Source: Hyphomicrobiales bacterium (GTDB lineage: Bacteria > Pseudomonadota > Alphaproteobacteria > Rhizobiales > Xanthobacteraceae). From it: a DNA stretch of 64,000 nucleotides. The position numbers and the translations under genes were made by a program. Each line of letters starts with the position of its first letter. The first letter of the stretch is position 1. Below, piece after piece: positions 8,063 to 16,112 of the stretch. The notes beneath the pieces are model-generated. The model was not told the DNA's origin, made no database searches, and saw only the letters and a program-made list of their open reading frames with translations. The DNA is taken from NCBI GenBank assembly GCA_021730985.1, contig JAKFYI010000004.1, forward strand, positions 1 through 64,000. The letters run 5' to 3'.

Positions 8063-9208
8063 CTACCTCGCCCCCGCTGCCGCCTCCTGCACCCGCTTCG
8101 TCTGCGCTGCGTTGATCGCGATGTCGTCGATGTTCGCCATCTTCTGCCGGTCGCGAACCAGCGCGCGGTAGAACTCGCCTTTCGAAACCGGCGGCACGTC
8201 GGCGATCACCGTCCAGGTCTCGCCTTCGTTCAGGCTCTCGAACACCTGGCCGTCGGTGTCGGCGGCGTAGAGCGCGGTGCCGGCCTTAGAAACTTCAATG
8301 GTCAGCGCCGAGAACACCGCACGCTGGCCGTCCGGCAAGCCGCCAAGCAGCCGCGTCCAGGTCGCGCCGCCGTCGCGGCTGCGCAAAATTTTTCCTCGCC
8401 CGCGCCCGGCGACATACCAGTTCGACGGCCAGCCGGTGCCTGCCGTCATGAATACCAGGTCGGGATCGGCCGGCGACAGCACGATCGCGTCCGGATAGTT
8501 CGCCTTGTCCGGCATCTTGTTGCGCCGCCACGTCTTGCCGCGATCGTCGCTTGTCACCAGTCCGACGATGCCGTTGGCGACGATCAGGCGGTCGGGCCGC
8601 TGCGGGTGCACCAGGACGCGGTGGATGTCGCGCTCGCGCACATCCGGATCGACCTCAAGCTCGGTGAACGTCTCGCCAAAGTCCATCGACACCGACAGCG
8701 AGCCGATCTCGACGCCCACCAGCAGGCGGTCGCCGTCGATCACGATATCCTTGACGTGGCCGATGCGCGGCGGCGGCGGGAAGAACCATTGACCGACGTT
8801 CGGCGTTTCGCGGAACGCGGTGAGCTCGCGCCAGCTCTTGCCCTTGTTCTCGCTGATGTAGACGTGCGCCGGCAGCGATCCGACCAGCACCACATCGCGG
8901 CCTTGCAGCTTGCCGCCGCGCGCCGACCACAGATCGAAGTGCGCCAAGCCTTGGTTGCACCAGGTCCAGGTCATGCCGCCGTCTTCGCTCCGAGCGACGC
9001 CGACGCCGTGGGTCGCCGCGAACAGCGTGCCGTCATCGAGCGCGGTCACCGCGCTGACGAAACAGCCGGCCAGCGCGCGATGCTTGACCGTCCAGCCCTG
9101 CCCGTCGCGCTGGAGCACCGCGACGCCGTCCACGGTCCCCACCGCGATGGTGTCGGAAGGCTGTTGCGAGCTTTGAATATTGCCGCCGCCGTTGGAAATC
9201 AGGATCAT
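8063..9208 (-). CDS. BNR/sortilin-type beta-propeller repeat protein
   Basis: About 381 residues with repeated Asp-box motifs: SEDGGMTWTW, SENKGKSWREL, SMDFGETFTEL, SDDRGKTWRRN, SRDGGATWTRL and SLNEGETWTVI, i.e. six S-x-D-x-G-x-x-W-like turns spaced by 45-65 residues. That architecture gives a multi-bladed propeller as in sialidase/sortilin folds, but no sialidase catalytic Arg-triad context was recognised. The ATG at 9208 (MILISNGGGN) is preferred to an in-frame GTG at 9259. There is no evident signal peptide, so it may be cytosolic. Function unknown; relatives are labelled glycosyl hydrolase or exo-alpha-sialidase only by fold. It stands divergent to the Bug receptor gene at 9406. Confidence 0.8.
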   Translation of the reverse strand: MILISNGGGNIQSSQQPSDTIAVGTVDGVAVLQRDGQGWTVKHRALAGCFVSAVTALDDGTLFAATHGVGVARSEDGGMTWTWCNQGLAHFDLWSARGGKLQGRDVVLVGSLPAHVYISENKGKSWRELTAFRETPNVGQWFFPPPPRIGHVKDIVIDGDRLLVGVEIGSLSVSMDFGETFTELEVDPDVRERDIHRVLVHPQRPDRLIVANGIVGLVTSDDRGKTWRRNKMPDKANYPDAIVLSPADPDLVFMTAGTGWPSNWYVAGRGRGKILRSRDGGATWTRLLGGLPDGQRAVFSALTIEVSKAGTALYAADTDGQVFESLNEGETWTVIADVPPVSKGEFYRALVRDRQKMANIDDIAINAAQTKRVQEAAAGAR

Positions 9209-9405
9209 TTTGCTGCTCTGCGAGATGGCAAACCGGGGGCAAGAGTACGCCGGTGGCACTGTTCCTGCCAGACAGACGGCGCGACGCTATGCGCAGCCCG
9301 CCGCCCGCGCCGGGACTTGCATTTTTTGGCTCGGCAAGTGCAATACGTTCAATACTTACAAGGAACCGCCGGGGCGAGCGGGTCCGTCCAAGGGAGGAAA
9401 CCGAC

Positions 9406-10377
9406 GTGACGATCAATCCGATTTGCAGGCCGTTGGCCGCGCTGGCCGGTCTGTTGCTGCTGACCGCCGGTGCCCAGGCGCAGTCCTGGCCCCAGAAGCC
9501 CATCATGTTTGTCGTGCCGTTCGCGCCAGGCGGCGGCACCGACGCCTTCGCCCGCCCGCTCGCGGCGCAGCTCGACACGCAGCTCGGCCAGCGCGTCCTG
9601 ATCGACAACAAGGCCGGTGCCGGCGGAACGATCGGCGCATCCTACGCCAACAAGCAGGCCGCCGACGGCTACACGTTCCTGATCGGCGCCGCGCATCACA
9701 CCATCGCGCCGTCGATCTATAACAAGCTCGACTACGACATCGAGAAGGATTTCGTGCCGGTCATCATGCTGGCGCAGCCGCCGCACGTCGTCTCGGTCAA
9801 TCCGGAGAAGATACAGGCCAAGACGCTGAAGGAATTCATCACCTACACCCAGAACAACCAGGTCAACTACGGCTCGGCCGGCGCCGGCACCACGCATCAC
9901 CTTGCCGGTGAGTTCTTCAATTCGATGGCCAAGACCAAGCTCAACCATGTGCCTTACCGTGGCGCCGGCCCGCTGATGCAGGACCTGCTCGCCGGTCACG
10001 TCCCGATGGCGTTCGACGGCCTCGGCACATCGGCTCCGCAGATCGCCGGAGGCAAGCTGCGCGGTCTCGCGGTCACAGCGCAGAAGCGCGTGCCCGCGCT
10101 GCCGGACGTACCTACGTCCGCCGAAGCGGGCCTGCCGGGATTCGAGTTCTCGACCTGGTACGGCATCCTCGCGAAGAGAGGCACCCCGCAGGAGGCGATC
10201 GACCGCATGATCAAGGAGGTCAAGGCGGCGATGGCATTGCCCGCGATCCAGGCCGCCTGGGAACGGAACGGCTCAATCGTGCCGGACGTCAGCGGCGGCG
10301 AGTTCGCCAAGGTGGTGAGCGCCGACGTGGCGCGCTGGCGCAAGGTCGTGACCGAGGCCGGCATCAAGGTGGACTAG
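9406..10377 (+). CDS. Bug-family tripartite tricarboxylate transporter receptor
   Basis: Periplasmic solute receptor of the TctC/Bug family, 323 residues. GTG 9406 is chosen because GGGAGG lies eight bases upstream and the reading then opens with a signal peptide ending TAGAQAQ. Family marks: WPQKPIMFVVPFAPGGGTD, VLIDNKAGAGGTIGA, NYGSAGAGTTHHLAGE, HVPYRGAGPLMQDLLAGHV and ALPDVPTSAEAGLPGF. Bug proteins bind carboxylated or amide-bearing organic molecules by two conserved loops. No TctA or TctB gene is adjacent; it is followed 51 bases later by an enolase-superfamily enzyme, so the ligand may be that enzyme's substrate. Confidence 0.92.
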   Translation: MTINPICRPLAALAGLLLLTAGAQAQSWPQKPIMFVVPFAPGGGTDAFARPLAAQLDTQLGQRVLIDNKAGAGGTIGASYANKQAADGYTFLIGAAHHTIAPSIYNKLDYDIEKDFVPVIMLAQPPHVVSVNPEKIQAKTLKEFITYTQNNQVNYGSAGAGTTHHLAGEFFNSMAKTKLNHVPYRGAGPLMQDLLAGHVPMAFDGLGTSAPQIAGGKLRGLAVTAQKRVPALPDVPTSAEAGLPGFEFSTWYGILAKRGTPQEAIDRMIKEVKAAMALPAIQAAWERNGSIVPDVSGGEFAKVVSADVARWRKVVTEAGIKVD

Positions 10378-10428
10378 CACCGCCGGACGATGCGAGACTT
10401 CCTGGATCCACGCTTCAAGGTGTGAGCC

Positions 10429-11577
10429 GTGAATGTCCTTGCCCGAATAGCCGGCCCGCATCGCACAGATGCCGCGCCGCTCATCATCCGCCGCGTCGAT
10501 GCCATTCCGGTGGCATTGCCGCTCAAGGCGCCGATGAAGATGGCGGCCGAGACCATCACCGCGGCGCAGAATCTCGTCGTCCGCATCGAGGCGGCTGACG
10601 GGACTGTCGGCTGGGGCGAAGCGGCCTCGGCGCCGACCATGACCGGCGACACCCAGGGCGGACTGGTGGCGGCGGTGCGCGATCATCTCGCGCCGCTCAT
10701 CGTCGGCCAGGACGCGCGGGCCTGGGAGACGCTGCGCAAGTCTCTACACCGCGCGCTGGCCGGCAACGGCGGGGCGCACTCCGCCGTGGAGATGGCGCTG
10801 CTCGATCTGGTCGGCCGCGTCACCGGCCAACGCCTGATCGATCTGATCGCCAAGCCGCGCCGAAAGGCCGTCAAGCCAATGTGGCTGCTCGGCAACCCGA
10901 CCATCGAGGCCGACGTCGCCGAGGCGCACGCCAAGCAGAAGCAAGGCTTCGACCTCTTCAAGCTCAAGATCGGCGTGAAGCCGCTCGCCAAGGAAATCAC
11001 CATCGCGCACGCGGTGCGTGAGGCGTTGCCCGACACGCCGCTGTGCGCCGACGCCAATTGCGGGCTCACGCTGGCTGCGGCGAAGACCTACGTCGAGAAG
11101 ACCCGCAAGGCGCGCTTGATGTTCGTCGAGCAACCGCTCGCCCACGACGACATCGAAGGCCTGAAGAAGCTCGCCAAATCGACCAAGGTGCCGATCGGCA
11201 TCGACGAGGGCATCCATTCGCTCGCCGACATCGGCGTAAGCGCGCGCGCCGGCGCGGGTGGCGTTTCGCTCAAGCTGATCAAGCTCGGCGGCATCAGCGC
11301 GGCGGTCGAAGCGGGGAAAATCTGCCAGCGTCTCGGACTGTCGGTGAACATCGCCGCCAAGATCGCCGAGTCGAGCATCTCGAGCGCCGCGGCCCTGCAT
11401 CTCGCCTGCGCGGTGCCGAAGGCCGACTGGGGCGTCAGCCTCACCCACTTCTATCTGGCCGAGGACATCGTGAAGCGGCCGCTGCCGCTGGCGAACGGCA
11501 TGGTCGCGCTGCCGGACGGTCCCGGCCTTGGCATCGATGTGGATGAGCGCGCGGTGGAGCGTTTCCGCGTCCGCTGA
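10429..11577 (+). CDS. Enolase-superfamily enzyme, muconate-lactonizing/dipeptide-epimerase subgroup
   Basis: Metal-dependent enzyme that abstracts a proton alpha to a carboxylate; 382 residues from a GTG start. The N-terminal capping domain (IIRRVDAIPVALPLKAP) precedes a TIM barrel whose MLE-subgroup residues are in place: the KxK dyad Lys178/Lys180 in FDLFKLKIGVK, metal ligands Asp208 (CADANCG), Glu234 (FVEQPL) and Asp259 (GIDEGI), and a late barrel Lys in SLKLIKLGGIS. This supports cycloisomerase, o-succinylbenzoate synthase-like or racemase/epimerase chemistry; the subgroup is notoriously promiscuous, so no substrate is assigned. Proximity to a Bug receptor is consistent with organic acid catabolism. 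Confidence 0.88.
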   Translation: MNVLARIAGPHRTDAAPLIIRRVDAIPVALPLKAPMKMAAETITAAQNLVVRIEAADGTVGWGEAASAPTMTGDTQGGLVAAVRDHLAPLIVGQDARAWETLRKSLHRALAGNGGAHSAVEMALLDLVGRVTGQRLIDLIAKPRRKAVKPMWLLGNPTIEADVAEAHAKQKQGFDLFKLKIGVKPLAKEITIAHAVREALPDTPLCADANCGLTLAAAKTYVEKTRKARLMFVEQPLAHDDIEGLKKLAKSTKVPIGIDEGIHSLADIGVSARAGAGGVSLKLIKLGGISAAVEAGKICQRLGLSVNIAAKIAESSISSAAALHLACAVPKADWGVSLTHFYLAEDIVKRPLPLANGMVALPDGPGLGIDVDERAVERFRVR

Positions 11578-11599
11578 CGAGATCCGACTACACTCGAAA

Positions 11600-11971
11600 T
11601 CAGACGGCCGGATCGGCCTCTGCCGCGGCAGCCGCGGCGGCTTCCGCCTCCGCAACGGCGGGATCCACTTCGCGGCGCTTCAACGGATAAGCCGCACGCT
11701 CGTAGAGATACTGGATTTCCGGCAGGCCGTAGCGCGCCTCATCGACCTCGAGGTAGGCGCCGAGCAACGCCGGCGGCGGCACATCCTCCACGACGAATCG
11801 GATCGCCTCGGCTGCGGTGTCGAACCGCTTGTAGGTGATGCGGTTGCGGCCCTTCTTGCTGCGGCTCGGAAACAGTTCCGCGCGAGCGTTGTAGTCAAAC
11901 CCCTCCACGCCCTCGGCCCGGTTGCGGGCCTGATCGCGAACGCGATTGACGACCTGGACTTCGGCGGACAT
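11600..11971 (-). CDS. Conserved hypothetical protein with alanine/glutamate-rich tail
   Basis: 123 residues from ATG 11971, chosen because AAGGAG stands six bases upstream (the longer reading frame has no ribosome site). No domain recognised. The body reads FDYNARAELFPSRSKK, GRNRITYKRFDTAAEAIRF, a VPPPALLGAYLEVDEARYG segment and a YLYERAAYPLKRREVD stretch; the last 20 residues are almost pure Ala/Glu. The aromatic and acidic make-up suggests a small soluble cytosolic protein. Similar proteins are known to me as hypotheticals in Bradyrhizobium. Convergent with the enolase-superfamily gene (22-base gap). Confidence 0.7.
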   Translation of the reverse strand: MSAEVQVVNRVRDQARNRAEGVEGFDYNARAELFPSRSKKGRNRITYKRFDTAAEAIRFVVEDVPPPALLGAYLEVDEARYGLPEIQYLYERAAYPLKRREVDPAVAEAEAAAAAAAEADPAV

Positions 11972-12333
11972 GGGGCTCTCCTTGCAAAGCAACGGAAACA
12001 ATCGAGGCCGCCGGAAGCGGCCTCGCGATCCGATCTTCAGTTTTGGCGTATGGGGATCGTTAAATCCGAATTGAATATAGAATTGAGGCGCCCAAAAATC
12101 AAGATTCTTCCTGCAAAGCACTCAATTTCACTTGAGAATAATTGTTGTAATTCTGTGCCTTAGCGCCCATATGTTATGATGACTTCGAAAATACATTGCG
12201 GAAACAAGAACAATTGCTTGGCCGGCAATTGAGCCACTCTCGGGGCTTTCACGACTTCTGATGTCTGCGTTGCCGGTTGTACTCACGCGCCAGGCGTTCC
12301 GAGCCGCCGCTTAAACAGGACAAGGGAAATCCC
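11972..12333. other. AT-rich divergent intergenic region
   Basis: A 362-base gap between two short, divergently read genes. From about 12050 to 12230 it is markedly AT-richer than the rest of the window (runs such as GAATAATTGTTGTAATTC). I see no convincing coding frame. It most likely carries the promoters of the flanking hypothetical genes and perhaps a binding site for a nucleoid protein; see the inverted repeat at 12211. Confidence 0.5.
12211..12231. repeat. Inverted repeat CAATTGC-N7-GCAATTG (possible operator)
   Basis: Perfect seven-base arms separated by seven bases, about 100 bases upstream of the start at 12334, inside the AT-rich gap. Spacing suits a helix-turn-helix dimer. No regulator gene is adjacent. 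Confidence 0.4.
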
Positions 12334-12555
12334 GTGACACACAAGTACACCGTCGGACAGGCCGTCGATCTCACGCGCACGATCCTGCGCCCGACCGCGC
12401 CCGGCGAATACAAGATCCAGCGCCTGATGCCCGCCTCCGACAGCGATCCGAAGAATCCGTCCTATCGCGTCAAGAACATGGTCGAGAACTACGAGCGCGT
12501 CGTCCGCGAAAGCGAAATGACCCCGCGCAACGAAACCGAATCCGCCTTCACCTGA
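12334..12555 (+). CDS. Small conserved hypothetical protein
   Basis: 73 residues from GTG 12334, preceded by AAGGGA six bases upstream. It begins MTHKYTVGQAVDLTRTILR and contains APGEYKIQRLMPASD and YRVKNMVENYERVV, a pattern like a small SH3-like or beta-barrel domain that I have seen in short bradyrhizobial proteins of unknown function. Soluble, no Cys, mildly basic. It is followed 33 bases later by a DUF1488 gene, another short bradyrhizobial type, and may be co-expressed with it. Function unknown. Confidence 0.65.
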   Translation: MTHKYTVGQAVDLTRTILRPTAPGEYKIQRLMPASDSDPKNPSYRVKNMVENYERVVRESEMTPRNETESAFT

Positions 12556-12588
12556 TCGCCGCACCTCCGACAGAACGGCCAGCCGACA

Positions 12589-12852
12589 GTGTCGCTGAGC
12601 TTCCCCAACCAGAGCCGCTGCTACGATTCGAAGCGGCATGCCGTCCGGTTCTGGGGGCATGACGGCCCGATGGAGATGTCGTTCTACGTCCTCGCCGATG
12701 CGTTGCGCGGCTTCGGAGCGGACCAGCCGTCCGACGAGCCCGGCCTTCTGAACGCCTTCGATGCCAACCGCGACGCGATCTGCGCTGTCGCGGCAAAAGC
12801 CTATCGACGCGGCAACAAAGGCTCCTACGATCTGGCTGCTTCCGACTTTTGA
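12589..12852 (+). CDS. DUF1488-family protein
   Basis: 87-residue soluble protein from a GTG start. The opening SLSFPNQSRCYDSKRHAVRF followed by FWGHDGPMEMSFYV and the late FDANRDAICAVAAKAYRRG match the DUF1488 family (members begin with a FPN-x-SR-x-YD motif and a conserved WGHD). Family function is unknown. Short intergenic spacing suggests that 12334, 12589 and the membrane protein at 12883 may form one transcription unit. Confidence 0.78.
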   Translation: MSLSFPNQSRCYDSKRHAVRFWGHDGPMEMSFYVLADALRGFGADQPSDEPGLLNAFDANRDAICAVAAKAYRRGNKGSYDLAASDF

Positions 12853-12882
12853 TTCGGGCGCAACTGAGATCGGTCCGGCCCC

Positions 12883-13233
12883 ATGATCGCGAAAGCAGCC
12901 CGTGTGGCCGCATGGCTTCTGGTGTTCGGCGCCGCATTCCTGACGCTCGGTCCGCAAAGGATGCGACCCGCCACCGGCATCGATCACGATCTCGAACACG
13001 GCCTGGCGTTTGCGCTGGTCGGTCTGGCGTTCGGGCTGGGCTATGCGCGCCACCGGATAGCGCTGGTCCTGGCGGCGGTCGCAGGCATCGGGCTGATGGA
13101 AATCCTGCAGCAGTGGGTGCCGGGCCGGCACGCCAACGTCCGTGACTTCGTGGTCAACGCGCTGGGCGCCTGCGCCGGGATCGCCGCCGCAGCCCTGCTG
13201 GACAAATTCAGGCGCCGCAAAGCCGGCGGCTGA
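12883..13233 (+). CDS. VanZ-like small integral membrane protein
   Basis: 116 residues with three to four hydrophobic helices (AAWLLVFGAAFLTL, LAFALVGLAFGLGYA, IALVLAAVAGIGLMEILQQW, LGACAGIAAAALL). The pattern HDLEHGLAFALVG, LMEILQQWVPGRHANVRDFVVNALG is the VanZ-fold signature (conserved H..AF, E..Q, R....D...N..G). VanZ homologues are named for teicoplanin resistance but most have no known role. It ends three bases before the convergent rpsU stop. No sign of a resistance operon. Confidence 0.75.
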   Translation: MIAKAARVAAWLLVFGAAFLTLGPQRMRPATGIDHDLEHGLAFALVGLAFGLGYARHRIALVLAAVAGIGLMEILQQWVPGRHANVRDFVVNALGACAGIAAAALLDKFRRRKAGG

Positions 13234-13236
13234 CCA

Positions 13237-13545
13237 TCAGAACCGCGGCGGCCGCGCACCCTGATTGAAGCCTCCGGAACCTCCGGCGCGCCCGGCAGCC
13301 TTCTTCTTCTCGTCCTCGAGCTTCTTCTTGCGCGGATCGGGCAGCAGGCCCTCGCGTTGCAGCTTCTTGCGCGCGAGCTTGCGCATGCGGCGGATGGCTT
13401 CGTCTCTCTCCCGGTTGGCTCGCTCGGACGGCTTCTCGTAGAACCGCCGCTGCTTCATTTCCCGGAAAACCCCTTCCCGCTGCATCTTCTTCTTCAGGTA
13501 CCGAAGCGCCTGATCGATGTTGTTGTCGCGGACGAGGACCTGCAA
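13237..13545 (-). CDS. rpsU: 30S ribosomal protein S21
   Basis: Small basic protein of the 30S head/platform, needed for initiation. The conserved core [20 protein letters not shown], then [20 protein letters not shown] and [16 protein letters not shown], is unmistakable. It has a long tail (about 30 residues: [17 protein letters not shown], ending in a Gly-rich, Arg-containing end), as in many alphaproteobacteria, making 102 residues. It has its own upstream gap of about 110 bases and looks monocistronic. Confidence 0.96.
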   Translation of the reverse strand: MQVLVRDNNIDQALRYLKKKMQREGVFREMKQRRFYEKPSERANRERDEAIRRMRKLARKKLQREGLLPDPRKKKLEDEKKKAAGRAGGSGGFNQGARPPRF

Positions 13546-13654
13546 TGGATGTTCCTTCTCTTTGATGAGCGAGCGCGCGGCGCCGGATCGATGGAATCGA
13601 TTCGCGCCGCCCGCCCGCAGGCAGGAGCGCGTGCTCGACCGAATTCGGCGATGG

Positions 13655-14023
13655 CTACTTCGCCAGCGTGCTCAGGAGTTCGGCGCAGGCCTGCGCCACG
13701 CCTTGGCTCGGCTCGGCACTGCCCGGCAGCGTCGCCCATCCGCCCTGGCTCACGTAGGTGCCCTTTTCCCACGAGTAGCTGATGGCGTTCAGCTTGCCGA
13801 GATTCTCTTTGGCGTTGCTGGCGAGGCGGAATTTATCGGCGCAGATCGGCGCAAGCGCGGTGATGACAGCCTTTTCCGACTGCTGACGCGCCATCTCCGC
13901 CGCCTTCCCGCCCGTGACCCAGCCGCCGAACACGAACCCGATCAACGCCAGAGCGGCCGCGCCGCCGGCCGCGCCCCAAAGCGTGGACTCGATCTTCGGG
14001 GTCAATTTCATCGAAAAATTCAT
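13655..14023 (-). CDS. Membrane-anchored periplasmic hypothetical protein
   Basis: 122 residues from ATG 14023 (AAAGGATTGG upstream). A single membrane helix ([21 protein letters not shown], about residues 16-36) follows a short cytosolic N-terminus ([14 protein letters not shown]), leaving a periplasmic domain with two Cys (APICADKF and AQACAEL) that could pair. The domain is Ala-rich and ends [11 protein letters not shown] recognise no family. Similar one-helix proteins of about 120 residues are common hypotheticals in rhizobia. Divergent from the CoA-transferase at 14315. Confidence 0.7.
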   Translation of the reverse strand: MNFSMKLTPKIESTLWGAAGGAAALALIGFVFGGWVTGGKAAEMARQQSEKAVITALAPICADKFRLASNAKENLGKLNAISYSWEKGTYVSQGGWATLPGSAEPSQGVAQACAELLSTLAK

Positions 14024-14113
14024 GACCAATCCTTTCGGCCCGAGCGTGTCGGGCGACGGCAACGGATCCCCGGCTGAGGACCCGATCGGCTCGCAATTTC
14101 AAGGCTTGGCTTG

Positions 14114-14134
14114 CGAACGCGATATCCGCGTTCG
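14114..14134. repeat. Perfect 8-bp palindrome CGAACGCG-ATATC-CGCGTTCG
   Basis: Lies in the 291-base divergent gap between the membrane protein gene and the CoA-transferase gene. Dimeric operator geometry (13-base centre-to-centre) is plausible. Otherwise this gap shows nothing I can assign. Confidence 0.45.
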
Positions 14135-14314
14135 ACCGAAGGCGACGCTACGCTTCCACCTGGGCAAAGTCGAGGCTGTTGCGGCTCAGCGAGGGTGCGT
14201 CCACGCGATGGCATCGCGAATCGATGACGCAAAGCGCACGCCGGCAGCTTTCCCCGGCATTGCTCGCGCGTGAATGCGGTTGTTATAGAGTGCCTCGAAA
14301 ATGGGAGTGAACCT

Positions 14315-15487
14315 ATGCCGGGGCCGTTGAGTGGCGTTCGAGTGCTGGAGCTGGCACGGATTCTCGCAGGCCCCTGGGCCGGACAGACGCTGGCCGATCT
14401 CGGCGCCGAGGTGATTAAGGTCGAACAGCCGGGCTCGGGCGACGACACCCGCGGCTGGGGCCCGCCGTTCATGGAGGACAAGGACGGTGGCACCCTGAGC
14501 TCCGCGTACAATCTCGCCTGCAACCGCGGCAAACGATCGGTCGCGCTCGACTTCGCGACCGAAAAGGGCCAGCGCGTCATCAAGAAGCTGGCGGCGCGCT
14601 CCGACGTGCTGATCGAGAACTTCAAGTTCGGCGGCCTCGCCAAGTACGGCCTCGACTACAAAAGCCTCGCGCCGGACAATCCGCGGCTGATCTATTGCTC
14701 GATCACCGGCTTCGGCCAGGACGGTCCCTATGCGCACCGCGCCGGCTACGACCTGCTGGTGCAGGGCATGAGCGGCATCATGGACATCACGGGCCCCGCC
14801 GACGGCGAGCCGATGCGGCTCGGCGTTGCTTTCGCCGACGTGTTCACTGGCGTCTATTCCGCGCTCGCCATCACCGCGGCGCTGAAGGAGCGCGAGCACT
14901 CCGGCAAGGGCAGCCACATCGACATGGCGCTGATGGACTCGCTGGTCGGCGTGCTCGCCAACCAGGCGCTGTTCTATCTCGTGTCCGGCACGCCGCCGAA
15001 GCGCATGGGCAACGCGCATCCCGCCGTGGTGCCGTATCAGACCTTCCCCTGCTCGGACGGCCACGTACTGATCGCCTGCGGCAACGACAGCCAGTTCGTG
15101 AAGATGATGTCGATTCTGGGCGACCCCTCGATGCCGAAGGACGACCGCTACACCACCAACGCCGCGCGCGTGGTGAACCGTGCCACGCTGATCCCGCGCC
15201 TCTGCGAGCTGACAGAAAAGTTTACCAAGGCGCAACTCGCGGCCGAGTTCGAGAAGGCCGGCGTGCCGGCCGGTCCCATCAACACCATCGCGGATGCGTT
15301 CGCAGACCCGCAGGTGATCGCGCGCGGCATGCGGATCGACCTGCCGCATCCGAACGCCAAGGGCGGCTCGATCCCCGGCGTGCGATCGCCGATGACCATC
15401 AACGGCCGGAGAGCCGCCGCCGACCGCGCGCAGCCCATGCTGGGCGAGCATACGGACGAGGTGCTGCGCGAGATCGGAGAGGCGTAG
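14315..15487 (+). CDS. CaiB/BaiF family III CoA-transferase (paralogue 2)
   Basis: 390 residues, the same length as the paralogue at 3996 and very similar along the whole chain (MPGPLSGVRVLELARILAGP; AARSDVLIENFKFGGLAKYG). The catalytic aspartate is Asp175 in GVAFADVFTGVYS. The start has GGGAG seven bases upstream; an upstream in-frame ATG at 14270 would add an unrelated 15-residue leader. Differences concentrate around residues 55-90 and 155-175, the latter next to the catalytic Asp, so the two copies probably differ in acid specificity. No adjacent enzyme dictates the substrate. Confidence 0.92.
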   Translation: MPGPLSGVRVLELARILAGPWAGQTLADLGAEVIKVEQPGSGDDTRGWGPPFMEDKDGGTLSSAYNLACNRGKRSVALDFATEKGQRVIKKLAARSDVLIENFKFGGLAKYGLDYKSLAPDNPRLIYCSITGFGQDGPYAHRAGYDLLVQGMSGIMDITGPADGEPMRLGVAFADVFTGVYSALAITAALKEREHSGKGSHIDMALMDSLVGVLANQALFYLVSGTPPKRMGNAHPAVVPYQTFPCSDGHVLIACGNDSQFVKMMSILGDPSMPKDDRYTTNAARVVNRATLIPRLCELTEKFTKAQLAAEFEKAGVPAGPINTIADAFADPQVIARGMRIDLPHPNAKGGSIPGVRSPMTINGRRAAADRAQPMLGEHTDEVLREIGEA

Positions 15488-15497
15488 AGCCTCGCAC

Positions 15498-15527
15498 TTG
15501 ACTGATACGCGTTCCGTAACGCATACT
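15498..15527 (+). promoter_or_regulatory. Putative higBA promoter with overlapping operator
   Basis: TTGACT (15498-15503), 18 bases, CATACT (15522-15527) resembles a sigma-70 promoter. An imperfect palindrome with arms ATACGCGTT and AACGCATAC (15505-15526, four-base centre) lies between and over these boxes, as expected for autorepression by HigA. The -10 box ends only five bases before the toxin ATG, so the mRNA would be nearly leaderless. Confidence 0.55.
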
Positions 15528-15532
15528 ATTGC

Positions 15533-15814
15533 ATGATCCGGAGCTTCTCGGACAAGGCAACAGAGCGGCTATTTCGTCACGGCGAATGCCCTGCTCGCTG
15601 GCGGTCCTTCGAAGCCGTTGCGCTACGGAAGCTCGATATGCTCGACGCCGCCGTGCGGTTGGACGATCTGAGGACTCCACCGGGCAACCGGCTTGAGGCG
15701 CTAATGGGCGATCTGGCCGGACAACACAGCATTCGAATCAATCGCCAATGGAGATTGTGCTTCCGTTGGACAGTTGAAGGGCCGGAAGCCGTAACTATCA
15801 TTGACTATCATTAG
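15533..15814 (+). CDS. higB: HigB-type toxin (RelE/ParE fold ribosome-dependent mRNase)
   Basis: 93 residues. HigB toxins cleave mRNA on the translating ribosome. The sequence [18 protein letters not shown], then [28 protein letters not shown] and [14 protein letters not shown], is the classic HigB pattern; the RINxQWRxxFRW strand holds the RNA-contacting Arg residues. Toxin-first order with the antitoxin 11 bases downstream is diagnostic of higBA. No Shine-Dalgarno precedes the ATG, in contrast with the strong one of higA, which would favour antitoxin excess. Confidence 0.92.
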   Translation: MIRSFSDKATERLFRHGECPARWRSFEAVALRKLDMLDAAVRLDDLRTPPGNRLEALMGDLAGQHSIRINRQWRLCFRWTVEGPEAVTIIDYH

Positions 15815-15825
15815 AGGAGGTCGTC

Positions 15826-16110
15826 ATGGCTCGTGTGCGGACTCACCCGGGTGAGGTTTTGCGAGAGGAATACCTTACTCCTCTCGGTATGAGTGCACGC
15901 GCGCTCGCGAAAGTGCTCAACGTCCCCGCCAACAGAATCACGGAAATCATGAGGGGAGAGCGTGACGTTTCAGCCGACACGGCCATTCGCCTTGGCCGGT
16001 ATTTCGGAACCGACGCTCGTTTCTGGCTCAACCTCCAGGCCGCGCATGATCTGTCGAAGGCCGAAAACGAAAACAACTACACGCGAATCCGCAAACGTTC
16101 GGCTGCATGA
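15826..16110 (+). CDS. higA: HigA-family antitoxin (HTH, XRE type)
   Basis: 94-residue helix-turn-helix antitoxin that neutralises HigB and represses its own operon. MARVRTHPGEVLREEYLTPL followed by LAKVLNVPANRITEIMRGE and SADTAIRLGRYFGTDARFWLNLQ is the standard HigA/VapI domain. A very strong ribosome site (AGAGGAGGT, four bases before ATG) is present. Its stop overlaps a possible ATG of the next gene (16107), so a metabolic gene appears translationally attached to the addiction module. Confidence 0.93.
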   Translation: MARVRTHPGEVLREEYLTPLGMSARALAKVLNVPANRITEIMRGERDVSADTAIRLGRYFGTDARFWLNLQAAHDLSKAENENNYTRIRKRSAA

Positions 16111-16112
16111 TC

